DNA from: an uncultured Myxococcales bacterium
GTDB taxonomy: Bacteria > Myxococcota_A > UBA9042
Direction of reading: 5' to 3'
Length of the DNA stretch: 10,362 nucleotides
NCBI GenBank assembly: GCA_903917305.1
Contig: CAIXAA010000904.1
Location: 1 to 10,362 of the forward strand
The translations under genes and the position numbers were made by a program. A model generated the notes under the pieces. It saw only the letters and a program-made list of their open reading frames with translations. It was not told the DNA's origin and made no database searches. Below, one piece after another: positions 1 through 8,796 of this stretch; the first letter of the stretch is position 1, and each line of letters opens with the position of its first letter.

Positions 1-83
1 CTCTTGGGGCGGCGGCGGCATCCCGGCCGAAGCCGTCGCTCTTGAGGATCGCTGCCGCAGCCCAAGCCGGCTCCAGCCGCGCC

Positions 84-464
84 TCACCCCAGCGGCCGCA
101 GCCTGTACCGCCCAAACGCCACGAACGCCGCCACCAGCCCACCGCCGAGCACCCAGACCATGGGGTTGGTCGCGGTCAGCTCGAGCGAGTACTGCGCATA
201 CAGCACGGCGAGGGCCAGGCTCTCCAGCGCGAGCGCCGCCGCGGCGTGCGCGGTCAGCACCGGCATCCGCTTGGTGGCGGCCGGCACGACCAGCAGGACC
301 GCGCACAGCACCTCGAACACGCCGACTGCGCCCCATCCGCCGCGCGGCAGCGCGCCCATCGCCGGCACCTTGGCAATCTGGTCGAACTGGAACAGCTTGT
401 AGGCCCCGCCCGCGAAGGTCTGCAGGGCGAGCGCGACTTGGAGGATCCAGAGCAGAACGTTCAT
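84..464 (-). CDS. DoxX-like small integral membrane protein
   Basis: This 126-residue protein is almost entirely hydrophobic. Four membrane segments are visible at roughly residues 3-24, 44-62, 68-90 and 100-118, the usual size and topology of the DoxX/DoxX-like family. The motif AGGAYKLFQF near residues 18-27 sits where DoxX proteins carry their conserved first-helix G-x-x-K-L region. Family members have been linked to quinone or redox chemistry in the membrane, but the role here cannot be told from sequence. I chose the ATG at 464 because a GGGGAG ribosome binding site lies 9 bases upstream. The frame stays open to about 737, but that extension is Arg/Ala/Pro-rich, not membrane-like, and looks like GC-rich read-through. 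The gene stands alone and diverges from the acyl-CoA ligase operon. Confidence 0.8.
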   Translation of the reverse strand: MNVLLWILQVALALQTFAGGAYKLFQFDQIAKVPAMGALPRGGWGAVGVFEVLCAVLLVVPAATKRMPVLTAHAAAALALESLALAVLYAQYSLELTATNPMVWVLGGGLVAAFVAFGRYRLRPLG

Positions 465-781
465 CGGTGCAGGCTCCCCGGCCCTGCGCGGGCGCGGTCG
501 GAGGGTAATGGAGGCGTCGGCGGGCGTCCAGGTCGCAAACGCACCGTCCCGGCGCGCAAATTCAACGCCAGCAGCAGCACCTGCGTGCGCACGGCGACCA
601 ACCTGCCTTGGATGAGCGGCGTCGTGTGCGGCAAACGAGCCGGCGGTCGTAGCCGGCTGCACCTGCCAACCATCGGCCAATCCTGGTGTTTCCCGACATC
701 GCGCACCCCCCTTGTGCGCCCCCGCCGAGCCTCGCACACTGCCACCTTCCGTGCCCGCGCCAGCGGCACCAGGAGGCGCCC
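465..781. other. divergent intergenic region, no gene
   Basis: These 317 bases separate the starts of the DoxX-like gene (minus strand) and the acyl-CoA ligase (plus strand), so both promoters should lie here. I find no convincing -35/-10 pair in either direction. One clear structure is the inverted repeat AGCCGGC / GCCGGCT at 638-658, with a 7-bp arm and 7-base spacer, which could be an operator or a chance GC-rich hairpin. Frames open on both strands across the region have low-complexity Arg/Ala/Pro translations and no family resemblance. Confidence 0.6.
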
Positions 782-2409
<1,628 letters not shown>

Positions 2410-2413
<4 letters not shown>

Positions 2414-4461
2414 GCAGTTGCAGGTACCTGTCCGTCCTCCTGGTGGCCTGTTTCGCGGCGGCTGCGTGCGGCAGCGACAAGCCGGATCCTGGCACCCTGA
2501 CGGTCCTGGTGCGCGCCGCGGATCGCCCGCTCATCGAGCCGATCGTGGCGAAGTTGCCGCCCAAGCTGGTGATTCTCACGACGGTCGCCGATCCCGTGGG
2601 CGCGCTGCCGGACCAGCCCGGCGCCGCCATCGCGCTGACGACGCGCGCCGATTGCAGCGAGTGCTACCGCATGGACCGCGACGACCGGCACGTGACCGTC
2701 AAAGGCGGGGCGAAGCTCGGCTTGCAGTACGGTCTGGCCAATGCCTTGGAGGCCTTCGGCTTTCGCTTCAACCATCCGCGCCACGCGTTTGCGCCGGCCA
2801 GGATCGCGCTCGACACAAGTGCGGGATTTGCCAAGGAACACGCGCCGCAGGTCGACCAGCGCCGCGGCCTGCACCTGCACACGCTGCACCCGATCGAGTC
2901 GATGTTCGACTTCTGGGAGCCGGGCGCGGACCACCTCCAGGGCGCGCTGGACGTCCTCGACTTCACGGTGGCAAACCGCGGAAATTACGTGCAATGGTGC
3001 GCGCTGAACGACATCATCACGCCGACTGGCAGCGATGCCGCCTGGCAGGAGCACACGCGATCGATCACCAAGGCGGCGCACGACCGCGGCATGCATGTGG
3101 GCATCGCGATTCAGCTTTTTGGCAGCAGCAACCTGCAGAAGGCCTTCGATCTGACGGACAGCGACCAGCTGGACGCGGCGGAGATGGCCAAGCGCCTGCA
3201 TTTGCTTCTGGACGGCAACGGCTTCGACACGGTCAACATCAGCTTCGGGGAGTTCACGGGCGCGGACCCGGCGCTCTTCGTCGCGTCGCTGGATCAGGCC
3301 TACGCAGCCATCCAGGCGGTGCAGCCCGGCATCGAGGTCGTGGCCACCATCCACGTGGGCAACTACCCGAACTTGCAGGTGACCTACCAGGGCAAGACGC
3401 AGCTCTACTACTTCCTCGTGCAGTACGCGAACCCGGCGATCGTGCCGTGGATCCACACGGTGATGTACTACGACCTGTTTGAAGACGCGGGGTTGGCCTA
3501 CCTGCACGAGAACTTCAACGAGCACAAGCAGTTCCTGGTCGATCGGATGCAAGCGGGCAAGAAGGTTGGCTATTTCCCAGAGACGGCCTACTGGATCACC
3601 TTCGACTGCACCGTGCCGATGTTCCTGCCGCTCTATGTCCGCAGCCGCTGGACGGATCTCGACGGGCTGAGCAAGCTGGGGCATCTCGCGGATCACGTTT
3701 TGTTTTCATCCGGTTGGGAGTGGGGATACTGGCTGAACGACGTGACTTCGCTGCGCATGGGCTACGAGCGGCCGGCGACGTGGGGCGACGCGGTGCGGCA
3801 GGTGTTCGCGGCGTGGGGAGAAAAGGGCAAGAAGGTTGGTGAGTTGGTGATCCAGCTCGGGGACGCGCAGCACGATGCGCTCATCGGTCAGCGGCTGGCG
3901 CCGTTCCTGGCTGGGCGCGACGTGCTGCTGGATCTTGGCGACAAGATGGGGAAAATCGCCGCGCCAACCCGCCCGGCCCTGGACGGCATTGCCAAGCTGT
4001 CCGACGCGCAGCGCGCCGATGTCGCGACCAAGGTCGCCCAGATGGCGCAGTTCTCGGATCAGCTGGCTGGAATCGCTTCGCAATTCGAGGCCATCGACGA
4101 CAGCGGCGACGCCTGGCTGCAGGAGCTGCATGACGGCGTGGCCGTCACGGCGCTGCGGGCGCGCTTCGTGCACCGCCTGTGGGCGGCAGCGCTGCAGGCG
4201 GCGGCGGGGCCGGTCGACGCGACTGTGCTGAATGCCCTGCAGAATGACATCGACGCGGCCAAGACCGTCATCGAGAGGCGCCGCGGCGCGCTGTGGGATG
4301 GCAGCAGCGGCCGCCTCGAGTTGGATGGCGTGAATCCGACGGTCTATCAGTACGGCTACCTGCGCGACGCGCACAGCCTGTGCTTCTGGCGGCGGGAGCT
4401 GATCCAGCTCCGCAACTTTCTCACGCAGGCGGGCGAGGATGTGCCGAATTGCGTGCTGTGA
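2410..4461 (+). CDS. large lipoprotein, possibly glycosidase-like alpha/beta barrel
   Basis: This 683-residue exported lipoprotein starts with a short hydrophobic signal. Two cysteines could be lipidated: C20 (AAAC-GSD) and C14 (LVAC); C20 leaves a more normal signal length. Residues 27-135 resemble the small alpha/beta domain preceding the barrel in alpha-glucuronidases and GH20-type enzymes, notably LGLQYGLANALEAFGFRFNHP (103-123). From about 150 (RRGLHLHTLHP) alternating strands and helices run to about 470, as in a TIM barrel. E281 in the strand-end NISFGEF is a possible acid residue, and GYFPETAYW (387-395) and SSGWEWGYW (433-441) look like aromatic, sugar-binding segments. The last 200 residues are helical. 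The family is not one I can name, and glycosidase activity is inference. The start overlaps the ligase stop (ATGA), so the genes form an operon, although their functional link is unclear. A longer frame from 2197 is only a shadow of the ligase. Confidence 0.82.
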
Positions 4462-4525
4462 TTGCACGTAATCCATGGATTGCCAACGAGAAGCAAAAAA
4501 GTGAAGGACGTGTGAAGAAAAGTGC

Positions 4526-4554
4526 TTGACACGTCATGCGAGAATGGCCACGCT
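4526..4554 (+). promoter_or_regulatory. weak candidate sigma70-type promoter
   Basis: A perfect -35 hexamer TTGACA (4526-4531) is followed 17 bases later by CACGCT (4549-4554), a poor -10. Only the -35 is convincing. If used, transcription would begin near 4561 and leave a leader of about 180 nucleotides containing both hairpins. A second TTGACC at 4616-4621 has TACATA only 11 bases downstream, too close for a standard promoter. Confidence 0.25.
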
Positions 4555-4637
4555 AGCCAGCAAGGCCGGCTGTGCGCCGACTCCATCGCTTGCACAACTG
4601 GTGCTGACACACAATTTGACCGGGCACGTCGCTACAT

Positions 4638-4682
4638 AAGCACTGCAAGGGCCACCGAGAAGGTGGCCACCCACTTGCGCTT
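4638..4682 (+). promoter_or_regulatory. composite bulged stem-loop in the deacetylase leader
   Basis: Three consecutive helices can stack. AAGC (4638-4641) pairs with GCTT (4679-4682), GCAAG (4645-4649) with CTTGC (4674-4678), and GGCCACC (4650-4656) with GGTGGCC (4662-4668), closed by a GAGAA loop. That gives 16 Watson-Crick pairs interrupted by a 3-base bulge (4642-4644) and a 5-base bulge (4669-4673). A T-rich run, TTCTTATTTC, overlaps and follows the 3' arm, so the structure could act as an attenuator. I do not recognise it as a known riboswitch class; in particular it lacks the conserved c-di-GMP-I core. The pairing is seen directly; function is inferred. Confidence 0.45.
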
Positions 4683-4696
4683 CTTATTTCGCCGCG

Positions 4697-4740
4697 CGCC
4701 CTCCCTGGACAGGCCGATTTCGCCTGTCCGCTCGGAGGCG
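4697..4740 (+). promoter_or_regulatory. hairpin sequestering the deacetylase ribosome binding site
   Basis: GGACAGGC (4707-4714) pairs with GCCTGTCC (4722-4729) around a 7-base loop. Below a small internal loop, CCTCC (4700-4704) pairs perfectly with the Shine-Dalgarno GGAGG (4734-4738). The stem can extend by CG/CG across a bulged C. The Shine-Dalgarno lies 5 bases before the ATG at 4744. In the folded state it would be hidden, which is the usual layout for translational control by a ligand, protein, small RNA or temperature. GC-rich leaders form hairpins by chance, but the exact match to the full Shine-Dalgarno is notable. Confidence 0.5.
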
Positions 4741-4743
4741 TTC

Positions 4744-6588
4744 ATGGCTACCCTGACTTCCACGTCCTATCGCCGCGTTCTCACTGCGCTTTCGCTGGTT
4801 GTAGCGATGGCGTCGCTGTCGACGCCGGCGTGGGCGCTTCTTGCCACCGACCGCGTCGACCTCAAGGTCCTGGTCCTGTCGGCCGACGGCACGGAGCCTT
4901 CCTTCCTCGCGTGGACCACCGCGCTGACCCGCGAAGGCGTGCCGTTCGACACCATCATCGCCAACTCCGCGGCGCCGATCACGGCAGCCACGCTGACGTC
5001 GGCGGAGAATCACGCGAACTACGAGGCCGTCGTCCTGGCGACCGGCGACCTGATCCAGTGCGGCGCGGCCGGCTGCCTGTCCGCCCTCGACACCAGCGAA
5101 TGGCTGGCCCTCAACGCCTTCCAGACGCGCTTCGGCATCCGCCGCGTCACGGCGTATGCCTGGCCGAATCCGGAGTTCGGCCTCAACTACCCCTTCTCCT
5201 CGGGCGACCTGTCCGGCTCCGTCGCGACCCTCACCGCGGCCGGCGCCACCGTCTTCACCGACCTCGTCGGCCCCGTTCCCATGGACATCGGCACCTACGG
5301 CTACTACGCGGAGCCCGTCTCGGCCTCCACGTTCAAGACCCTGGTCGCTGGCCCGGTCGGCCCAGGCGGCGCGGCCTCCTCCCTTGTCGGCGTGTACAGC
5401 CGCCCCGACGGCTTTGAGGAGCTCGTCGTGACCGCCGACTCCAACGCGTACCAGATGCAGTCGCTCCTGCTCAGCCACAGCCTCATCGCCTGGGCGACGC
5501 ACAACATCCGCCTTGGCTACAGCCGCACCTACCTGTCCATGCACATCGACGACATCTTCCTGCCGGACGATCGCTGGGACACGGTCGCGCACGTGACGCA
5601 CGAGGACGACGGCGCGACGCTGCCGCTCATCCGCATGCTTCCCTCGGACGTCGAGCGCGCCAAGGCGTGGCAGGCGAAGACCGGTCTGCAGCTCGACTTC
5701 GTGTTCAACGGCGCCGGCAGCGTGGATGCCATCGATGCGAACGGCAGCGATGCGCTGACCACGTCGCTGCTGGCCAACAAGTCGCAGTTCTACTGGATCA
5801 ACCACACCTACTCGCACCCGAACCTGGACACGCTGACCGCCGCGCAGATCGTCACGGAGATCAAGCAGAACTTCCAGTTCGCCAACAAGAACAAGATTCC
5901 CGTGAACACCACCGAGCTGGTCACCGGCGAGCACTCCGGCCTGGCCAATCCGAACATGCCGATCGCGCTGAGCCAGACGAACATCAAGTGGATCGCCGCT
6001 GACAACTCCAAGCAGCCGACCCCGTACGCGATTGGCCCGGCGACGACGATTCCGCGTTACCCCGCGAACGTGTACTACAATGTCGGCACCAAGGCGGAGC
6101 AGCTGGACGAGTACAACTGGATCTACTTCTACAACTGCACCAACACCGCCATCACGACCTGCCTGTCCGCGCCGGCGACGTGGGACCAGTACGTGGCCAG
6201 CGAGGTGGGCATCATGATCCGCCACCTGCTGAACAACGACCCGCGTCCGCACTTCTTCCATCAGTCCAACCTCTCGGAAGATGGCACGATGTACCCGGTG
6301 GTCGATGGCGTGCTGGCCCGCTATGCGCAGTACGTCAAGCTGCCCATCGTGCAGCCGGCGTACCGCGAGGCCGGCCAGATCATGCAGCGCCAGCTCGCGT
6401 GGCAGGCCAAGTCCGACAGCGTCGACGCGTACTACATGAATGGCCGCGTGTACTTGTCCAGCCCGATCGCGGTGCAGATTCCGGTCACCGGCTACAAGGG
6501 CGGCACGCTGTACGGTGCGGAGCGCTCCGGCTGGGTGAGCCTCGCCGCCGGCGGCATCAAGTCGGTTGTCGACGTCACGCTGTTCTGA
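4744..6588 (+). CDS. secreted polysaccharide deacetylase, Agd3/CE18-like
   Basis: This 614-residue protein begins with a textbook signal peptide: RR at 10-11, a hydrophobic core, and cleavage after AWA at residue 31. Residues 35-255 form an alpha/beta accessory region without an obvious catalytic motif. The C-terminal half is a NodB-type metal-dependent deacetylase: HIDD (267-270) supplies the aspartate pair, and NHTYSH (353-358) the H-x-x-x-H metal ligands H354 and H358. HFFHQSNL (503-510) matches a conserved histidine segment I associate with the fungal Agd3 family, which N-deacetylates galactosamine-containing exopolysaccharide; ELVTGEHSGL (391-400) also fits. The bacterial substrate is unknown, probably an N-acetylated surface polysaccharide in the periplasm or outside the cell. 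I chose the ATG at 4744 for its GGAGG site 5 bases upstream and the signal peptide. The gene ends with tandem stops TGA TAG. Codon choice shifts from CTC/CTT leucines toward almost only CTG after about 5640. Confidence 0.85.
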   Translation: MATLTSTSYRRVLTALSLVVAMASLSTPAWALLATDRVDLKVLVLSADGTEPSFLAWTTALTREGVPFDTIIANSAAPITAATLTSAENHANYEAVVLATGDLIQCGAAGCLSALDTSEWLALNAFQTRFGIRRVTAYAWPNPEFGLNYPFSSGDLSGSVATLTAAGATVFTDLVGPVPMDIGTYGYYAEPVSASTFKTLVAGPVGPGGAASSLVGVYSRPDGFEELVVTADSNAYQMQSLLLSHSLIAWATHNIRLGYSRTYLSMHIDDIFLPDDRWDTVAHVTHEDDGATLPLIRMLPSDVERAKAWQAKTGLQLDFVFNGAGSVDAIDANGSDALTTSLLANKSQFYWINHTYSHPNLDTLTAAQIVTEIKQNFQFANKNKIPVNTTELVTGEHSGLANPNMPIALSQTNIKWIAADNSKQPTPYAIGPATTIPRYPANVYYNVGTKAEQLDEYNWIYFYNCTNTAITTCLSAPATWDQYVASEVGIMIRHLLNNDPRPHFFHQSNLSEDGTMYPVVDGVLARYAQYVKLPIVQPAYREAGQIMQRQLAWQAKSDSVDAYYMNGRVYLSSPIAVQIPVTGYKGGTLYGAERSGWVSLAAGGIKSVVDVTLF

Positions 6589-6650
6589 TAGCAGGGCGCC
6601 CTCCGCCATGTCGCGAGTGCGGGCGGACTGCCGCGTAGGAAGTGTGGGCC

Positions 6651-7718
6651 ATGTCTGAACCGCGCCGACCCACCGATGACGAGGCCATGCCGCAAGGACG
6701 GCGCGCTCGCACGGGAGACAGCGACGGCTTCTCGGTAGAGCCCACGGACGCCAAGACCTCCGAAGTCCCCACCATCGTTCGCAGACGTGGCAGCGGCGCT
6801 TTCGGAAGCGGCGTGAGCCGGGCCAGCAGCGACGGCTTCGCCCCGGTGCGCCCCGCCAGTCCATCCGGCGGGTTCGTGGCCGACGCCGGCGACGGGCCCA
6901 GCTACACGTTCGATGCGCGCACGGGCCCCGGCTTCACGGGCGCGGGCCGCGCGGGTGGCGTGCAAGTGAGCCCGGAGATCCAGGCCGCCGAGCAGGACCT
7001 CCTGCGCAACCTCGGGCATCGCTTCGTGACTTCCGAGCCGATCGCGGCGGCGCTGACGCACCCGTCCTGGCGCAACGAGAGGCCGCAGGTCACGGCGGAC
7101 AATCAACGCTTGGAGTTTCTAGGCGATCTCGTCGTTGGCCTCGCGGTGGGCGACATCCTGCTGCAGCGGCTGCCGGAGGCGGCGGAGGGCGAGCTGTCCG
7201 TGCTGAAGTCGCAGCTGGTGCGCGAAAGTGCGCTGGCGACGCTGGCGGAGCGGCTGGGCGTCGGCCCGGCGCTGCGGCTGGGTCGCGGCGAGGAGCAGGG
7301 CGGCGGCCGGCAGCGGCCGGCGGTGCTGGCCGATGCGATGGAGGCCATCCTGGGCGCGGTGTTCCTGGACGCCGGCTACGACCAGGTGCGGGCGCTCGTG
7401 GAGCGCCTGGTGGAGGAGCCGCTCGAGGCCCTGCTGGCGTCCACGCGGCAGGCGGGCGGCGCGCCGACGGCGCTGCACGCCAGGACGCACAACTACAAGA
7501 CTGCACTGCAGGAATGGCTGGCCCGCGCCAAGGCCGACGCGCCGGTGTACGCGCTGCTGTGCGAGCTGGGCCCGCCCGAGTCGCGCCGGTTTCGCGTGCA
7601 GGTCGAGACCTGCATGGCGGGCATGGTGCACCGCGCCCGCGGTGAGGCGACGACGATCAAGGGCGCGGAAAATGCTGCGGCGGAGCGGCTTTACCGGGCG
7701 CTGACGACCGGTACGTAG
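6651..7718 (+). CDS. rnc: ribonuclease III with N-terminal extension
   Basis: This 355-residue enzyme cleaves double-stranded RNA during rRNA processing and mRNA decay in the cytoplasm. The catalytic domain spans about residues 110-265. It contains the signature NQRLEFLGD (151-159) with metal ligands E155 and D159, EGELS (179-183), and DAMEAILGAVFLD (228-240) with D228 and E231. The first acidic residue of the E. coli signature (E38) is Gln here, as in many bacteria. A double-stranded-RNA-binding domain follows at about 281-352, ending in the typical KGAENAAAERLYRAL. The first 105 or so residues are a Gly/Ser/Arg/Pro-rich, probably disordered tail with SDGF twice; ordinary RNase III has about 225-250 residues. 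I chose the ATG at 6651 because AGGAAG lies 8 bases upstream. A GTG at 6966 would give a standard-size protein but lacks a clear ribosome site. The gene lies 62 bases after the deacetylase and may be partly co-transcribed with it. Confidence 0.93.
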   Translation: MSEPRRPTDDEAMPQGRRARTGDSDGFSVEPTDAKTSEVPTIVRRRGSGAFGSGVSRASSDGFAPVRPASPSGGFVADAGDGPSYTFDARTGPGFTGAGRAGGVQVSPEIQAAEQDLLRNLGHRFVTSEPIAAALTHPSWRNERPQVTADNQRLEFLGDLVVGLAVGDILLQRLPEAAEGELSVLKSQLVRESALATLAERLGVGPALRLGRGEEQGGGRQRPAVLADAMEAILGAVFLDAGYDQVRALVERLVEEPLEALLASTRQAGGAPTALHARTHNYKTALQEWLARAKADAPVYALLCELGPPESRRFRVQVETCMAGMVHRARGEATTIKGAENAAAERLYRALTTGT

Positions 7719-8630
7719 TCACAGGCTCTGCAGCAGCTGCCGCAGCCCCGCTTCGAGGGGCACGTAGCCCTGGACGCCCAGATCCTCGCGCAAACGCTGC
7801 GGATTCACGGACGACAGCCTCACTTCGCCATCGCGCGGCGGGGCATGGATGACCTCGAGCGGGCGGCCCACGGCGCGACCGAGCGCCTCGATCAGCTCCA
7901 GCAGCGTCACGCTGTGCCCGGTGGCCACGTTCACGACGCCGGTCGCAGCGCCTGACAAAGCCGCGGCATTGGCCCTGGCGACATCGATAACGGAAATGAA
8001 GTCGCGGGTTTGCAGGCCATCGCCAAAGACGGTCAGGCCGCCGCCGGCGCTGACGCGCTCGCAGAACTTGCTGATGACGCCGGAGTAGGGCGAGCGTGGA
8101 TCCTGGCGCGGGCCGTAGACGTTGAAGTAGCGCAGGCCGCAGCAGGACATGCCGTACAACTCGCTGAACAGTTGCGCGTATTGGTCGTCGATGAGCTTCT
8201 CGAGCGCGTACGGCGACAGGGCCGTCGGCGTGGAGGTCTCGGTCAGCGGCAGCTCGCTCGGCGCGCCATAGACGGCCGCGCTGGACGCGTAGACAAAACG
8301 CTGCACTTTCGCGCGCCTGGCCGCATCGAGCACGGTCACGAAACCGGCGACGTTGACGGACGAGGAGAACGCCGGCTGTTCGATGGACGTCGGCACGAAC
8401 ACCTGCGCCGCCAGATGCAGCACGTGGGTGATGCCGTGCATGGCCTGCCCGATGGCAGCTTCGTCGCGAATGTCGGCTTGCGTGAACTCCAACATCGCGT
8501 GCGGCAACAGGTTCTCGCGCTTGCCGGAGTACAGGTTGTCGACGACGCGGACGCGGTGGCCTTGGAGCAGCAGCAGGTCGACGCTGTTCGAGCCGATGAA
8601 GCCGGCGCCGCCGGTGACCAGGATGTGCAT
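7719..8630 (-). CDS. NAD-dependent nucleotide-sugar 4-epimerase (GalE/WbpP-like)
   Basis: This 303-residue extended short-chain dehydrogenase/reductase has a Rossmann fold beginning TGGAGFIG (6-13), with D31 after the second strand indicating NAD rather than NADP. The active site is complete: serines S116/S117 in YASSAAVYG, then Y141 and K145 in YALEK. The substrate region RYFNVYGPRQDPRSPY (167-182) is typical of UDP-glucose and UDP-N-acetylglucosamine 4-epimerases; similarity to the WbpP type makes UDP-GlcNAc/UDP-GalNAc interconversion possible but unproven. At 303 residues it is slightly shorter than classic GalE (about 340). I chose the ATG at 8630 because the protein begins directly with the dinucleotide-binding strand and AAGGAG lies 11 bases upstream; the longer frame toward 9188 runs antisense through the neighbouring gene. 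Its stop abuts the stop of rnc with no intervening base. Confidence 0.93.
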   Translation of the reverse strand: MHILVTGGAGFIGSNSVDLLLLQGHRVRVVDNLYSGKRENLLPHAMLEFTQADIRDEAAIGQAMHGITHVLHLAAQVFVPTSIEQPAFSSSVNVAGFVTVLDAARRAKVQRFVYASSAAVYGAPSELPLTETSTPTALSPYALEKLIDDQYAQLFSELYGMSCCGLRYFNVYGPRQDPRSPYSGVISKFCERVSAGGGLTVFGDGLQTRDFISVIDVARANAAALSGAATGVVNVATGHSVTLLELIEALGRAVGRPLEVIHAPPRDGEVRLSSVNPQRLREDLGVQGYVPLEAGLRQLLQSL

Positions 8631-8647
8631 GGTGCGCGGGACTCCTT

Positions 8648-8711
8648 GCGCGCCGCAAGAGCCGAGCGCGCCGCAAAAGCGTGCGCCGTTGTACCACAAT
8701 CTTGCGCGCCG
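8648..8711. repeat. iterated GCGCGCCG motifs in a divergent promoter region
   Basis: GCGCGCCGCAA occurs twice as an exact 11-bp direct repeat (8648-8658 and 8666-8676). The core GCGCGCCG recurs at 8704-8711 and a one-mismatch copy, GTGCGCCG, at 8681-8688. The first copy is also part of the perfect hairpin CTTGCG-CGC-CGCAAG (8645-8659), which partly overlaps the epimerase ribosome site on the minus strand. Such spacing (18, 15 and 23 bases) between two promoters could form a regulator binding array, but GC-rich composition makes chance repetition likelier than usual. Confidence 0.45.
8688..8696 (-). promoter_or_regulatory. candidate extended -10 promoter for the epimerase
   Basis: On the minus strand the sequence reads TGGTACAAC, an extended -10 element (TGn plus TACAAC), about 58 bases before the epimerase ATG. 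No good -35 is seen 17 bases further upstream, which is tolerated when an extended -10 is present. It lies inside the short inverted repeat TTGT-ACC-ACAA (8689-8699), a possible repressor site. Confidence 0.35.
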
Positions 8712-8750
8712 GCCATTGGGCCACCGCGCTGGAGTTGCCCCGGCGATGCC

Positions 8751-8759
8751 TGCTATGCT
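8751..8759 (+). promoter_or_regulatory. candidate extended -10 promoter for the repeat protein
   Basis: TGCTATGCT is an extended -10 element (TGn plus TATGCT). Transcription would start near 8766, about 30 bases before the GTG start at 8797 and with room for its ribosome site. The upstream ATG codons at 8746 and 8755 overlap or precede this element, which argues against using them as starts. Confidence 0.4.
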
Positions 8760-8796
8760 CGCGCCGTTCCAAGCCCTTGTGCGCGAGGCGGTGGCC

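Larger units (their letters stand above)
4462..4743 (+). promoter_or_regulatory. long leader region upstream of the deacetylase
   Basis: These 282 bases contain no credible gene. They hold a 12-bp perfect palindrome AATCCATGGATT (4470-4481), an A-rich patch (4490-4522), a consensus -35 TTGACA (4526-4531), and two strong inverted repeats listed separately. The palindrome has no loop or T-tract, so I do not call it a terminator for the upstream operon. The deacetylase frame is open back to a GTG at 4522, but a start there would bury the -35 box and place 74 non-signal residues before an excellent signal peptide. I therefore read this stretch as promoter plus a structured 5' untranslated leader. 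Confidence 0.55.

Noticed and set aside
1..83. Partial gene at the left edge, minus strand (a GTG at 87 overlapping the DoxX-like stop, or a frame reading ILKSDGFGRDAA)
   Set aside because: Fewer than 30 codons are available, there is no clear ribosome site, and no family can be recognised.
4470..4481. Palindrome AATCCATGGATT as a terminator of the ligase-lipoprotein operon
   Set aside because: It has no loop and is not followed by a T-tract. As a 12-base palindrome it could be a protein site, but nothing else supports this.
4526..4743. c-di-GMP-I (GEMM) riboswitch in the deacetylase leader
   Set aside because: A c-di-GMP link would suit an exopolysaccharide enzyme, but the conserved core sequences and tetraloop-receptor features are not present.
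6593..6627. Terminator between the deacetylase and rnc (AGGGCGCCCT; TCCGCC/GGCGGA)
   Set aside because: The first is a loopless palindrome, the second has a 6-bp stem with a 14-base loop, and neither is followed by a T-tract.
4684..6864. 726-codon minus-strand frame opposite the deacetylase
   Set aside because: The translation is Arg/Val/Gly/Asp-rich low complexity with no motif. The plus strand has a signal peptide and a complete metal site.
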